From Gemmatimonadota bacterium (lineage in GTDB: Bacteria; JAAXHH01), in the NCBI GenBank assembly GCA_026706345.1, contig JAPOYX010000140.1, forward strand, positions 1 through 32,291: a stretch of DNA of 32,291 nt, in the 5' to 3' direction. The translations under genes were made by a program, and so were the position numbers. Of the stretch, positions 30,577 to 32,291 are shown piece after piece. Position 1 is the first letter of the stretch. The number at the start of each line of letters is the position of its first letter. The notes beneath the pieces were generated by a model that did no database searches, had not been told where the DNA came from, and saw only the letters and a list, made by a program, of their open reading frames with translations.

Positions 30577-32291
30577 GGGCCGTCGGCTGGTTGACGTAGC
30601 GCTGCAGGCCTAACGTCAGCCGCGTACCGCAACCGGGCTCCAGGCGCACCGTGAAATCGGAATCCTCCACGGAAACCCGGCGGCCGTCGTGTTCGACTGC
30701 GTCCACCCGGTGTTCCCCGTAGGTACCGCCCTGTACGATCACGGTGCGTGCTTCGACCGGGTTGGCGTTCACCAGGTGCACGTCGAGTCCACCGGGGTCG
30801 ATACGATCGATCAACACGGCCACGTCTTCCGGGACGCCGGGACGCCCGCGTTCCGGGTCGAAGTACCAGAGCCGGCAGTGCAGCGGACGGGCGTAGGCGG
30901 GCCTCGGCCCGCCGGTCATGAGGTTCACGAGGGTCTCGATCCGCGCCGGATTGAAGGGATTGGGATTGTCCGACAACCGCGTGTCCGGCGTCGACGTATC
31001 GCCGCGGATCTTCTCTACCTGCCCCCGCAGATCCTCGAAGTCCTGCTTCAACGCGTCCACGGGAAAACCGGGGTTTGACCCGTCCAGGAAGTTCAGCCAG
31101 GGATGGTCGCCGGTGAGGGCGCGGTCACCTGGATCCATAGACCAATCGTACACCTCGACCGCGCCCCGGTCATACGGTTCGGGCGCATAATCGTACCAGC
31201 CGTCATCGCCGTGCATGTGGGGATACATGGTGACACCGTCCACGGTTTTGCTGTTGGCGTTGACCGACTCGAGGACGGTGCGCCAGACATCCACGTACTT
31301 CTGGTCGCCGGAGAGCAACAGGGCGTTGCCGAAGCCATCCACGGCATGGGCGACGGCGTTCAGGGTGAAATTGTCCAGACGGCCGTGGCGATGGGCGAAC
31401 ACCTTGTGGTTCCAGCCGTAGACGCCGCCCCACCATCTGCCCTCGCAGGCGCCGCCGATGACGCCGTCCAGGCCCACGTTCGAGGGGATCACGCCCCCGT
31501 TGGCGTGGGTACGCTCCACCCACGCGTCCGCATACTCGAGTATCCAGTCCCGGTACTTCGCCTCCCCGGTGAGCGCATAGGCGTTAAACGCCAGTCCCGT
31601 GCACGTCAGGTTAAGCGGATGATCGCCGGCCACGTCGTTGTAGGTTTCGAACCGCTCGCACATTTCCGCGTAATCGCGCTGGCCGTGGAGCAGATCGAAC
31701 CGACCGTCCTCCAGCGGATCGCCCACCCAGTCCAGGGCCGTGGTCTTGCGCAGCATCGGCCCCCGGCTGCCGTTGAACATGCTCCGGATCAACCGGTGCT
31801 CCGGGTCGTAGTTCTTCGCCTGCGGATCCTCGTCCATATAGAAGCCGGCGAACCTCCTCGCCCGGCGGATGTGGTTTTCATCGTCCGGATCGCAGTTCCC
31901 CAGGAGATTGAACACCACCAGGCCCTCCGCGTGGTGGGCCCAGTCGCTGTGCACCGGAAACTCCTTGTAGTACATGCCGTCCCGGGCGAAAGGCACGTCG
32001 ACGGTCTTCGCCTCCGTGTACTGCCGGATATGGCCGTCCTGCGCGGTCTTGCACATCTCCCGGATGCGGTCTCCGCCGCCGAGCAGATAAACCAGCGGCC
32101 AGTGGGCCAGGTTCTCGATGGCATCGTCCGGACCGTCGAGGGCACCCCAGCGGGGCACGCATTCGAGATAGCCTTTTTCGTCGAAATACTTGTCGTAGAA
32201 CAGTTCGAGTGCCTGGGTCATGGAGCGAATGAGTGATCGCTCCAGCAAAGCCCATTGAGGCGGTGCCATGGGCGTATCGATCCGAATCGTG
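30557..32291 (-). CDS. Large protein of unknown function, alpha/alpha-barrel carbohydrate-enzyme-like; 5' end cut by window edge
   Basis: At least 570 residues can be read, and the frame continues to the right edge without a stop. ATG 32269 is possible but lacks a ribosome-binding site, so the true start probably lies outside. The text is rich in tryptophan and aromatic residues with repeated helical hairpins: WPLVYLLGGGDRI, HSDWAHHAEGLVVFNLLG, TCTGLAFNAYALTGEAKYRDWILEYADAWVERT and GNALLLSGDQKYVDVWRTVLESV. This pattern is typical of (alpha/alpha)6-barrel glycoside hydrolases or polysaccharide lyases. A beta-rich C-terminal domain (about 450-570) ends GCGTRLTLGLQRYVNQP. No signal peptide is visible in the part present. 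I cannot name a family; catalytic residues are not identified. Confidence 0.8.
   Translation of the reverse strand, partial: TIRIDTPMAPPQWALLERSLIRSMTQALELFYDKYFDEKGYLECVPRWGALDGPDDAIENLAHWPLVYLLGGGDRIREMCKTAQDGHIRQYTEAKTVDVPFARDGMYYKEFPVHSDWAHHAEGLVVFNLLGNCDPDDENHIRRARRFAGFYMDEDPQAKNYDPEHRLIRSMFNGSRGPMLRKTTALDWVGDPLEDGRFDLLHGQRDYAEMCERFETYNDVAGDHPLNLTCTGLAFNAYALTGEAKYRDWILEYADAWVERTHANGGVIPSNVGLDGVIGGACEGRWWGGVYGWNHKVFAHRHGRLDNFTLNAVAHAVDGFGNALLLSGDQKYVDVWRTVLESVNANSKTVDGVTMYPHMHGDDGWYDYAPEPYDRGAVEVYDWSMDPGDRALTGDHPWLNFLDGSNPGFPVDALKQDFEDLRGQVEKIRGDTSTPDTRLSDNPNPFNPARIETLVNLMTGGPRPAYARPLHCRLWYFDPERGRPGVPEDVAVLIDRIDPGGLDVHLVNANPVEARTVIVQGGTYGEHRVDAVEHDGRRVSVEDSDFTVRLEPGCGTRLTLGLQRYVNQPTARYPWDR

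Noticed and set aside
31103-32236. 377-codon plus-strand frame opposite the right-edge gene
   Set aside because: The minus-strand protein has coherent hydrophobic and aromatic patterning; the plus-strand translation is valine/histidine-rich shadow text.

Overview
The window is high-GC bacterial chromosome, densely packed with genes on both strands. There is no rRNA, phage, plasmid, insertion sequence or CRISPR signature. The gene mix suggests an uncultured lineage of the FCB/Latescibacterota type. It includes a DUF4416 protein, a DUF151 nuclease with a C-terminal UVR motif, a Bacteroidetes-type 'Maf-like' lipoprotein, a UxuA plus enolase-superfamily sugar-acid pair, and many lone SDR and MFS genes. 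This placement is an inference from family distribution, not a phylogenetic result.

Layout. Positions 1-2608 hold a PLP-dependent threonine/hydroxy-amino-acid dehydratase cut by the left edge, a SnoaL-like protein, and a divergent DSD1-type D-amino-acid enzyme. Positions 2666-5689 hold a large UvrD-type helicase with an N-terminal DUF559/Vsr-like nuclease region. Positions 5940-9037 carry aldose 1-epimerase, an SDR and a Tat-exported sulfite-oxidase-like molybdoenzyme. Positions 9054-12380 form an envelope-sugar block: RmlB, a membrane glycosyltransferase and UppP, the last with a probable AUU start. Positions 12444-17776 hold two UVR-motif proteins, an MFS protein, an SDR, DUF4416 and a QueT-like S component. 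Positions 17858-20130 hold the enolase-superfamily enzyme and D-mannonate dehydratase, facing a cupin. Positions 20796-22791 form a tightly overlapping minus-strand operon: smpB, a membrane protein and a lipoprotein. A tRNA-Leu(CAG) follows, with a textbook promoter and the only classical U-tract terminator in the window. Positions 23039-25161 hold an overlapping pair (pyrophosphatase-like plus a YHGS protein) and a divergent MFS transporter. Positions 25214-30447 are a minus-strand exporter cluster: ABC ATPase, double-FtsX permease, HlyD-type adaptor and alpha/beta hydrolase. The right edge cuts a large protein that resembles an alpha/alpha-barrel carbohydrate-active enzyme.

The most unusual feature is not a gene. 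At several gene ends the last codons, the stop codon and a few following bases are repeated two to four times in tandem. Period (17-50 bp) and sequence differ at each locus. Clear cases follow the DSD1 gene (3 x 33 bp), the first SDR (3 x 50 bp), the ABC ATPase (3 x 29 bp) and the right-edge gene (2 x 23 bp). Weaker or more diverged cases follow the SnoaL, glycosyltransferase and cupin genes. Two other convergent gene ends carry U-less hairpins instead. Gene-end sequence evolution here looks distinctive, and it may bear on how transcription ends in this organism.
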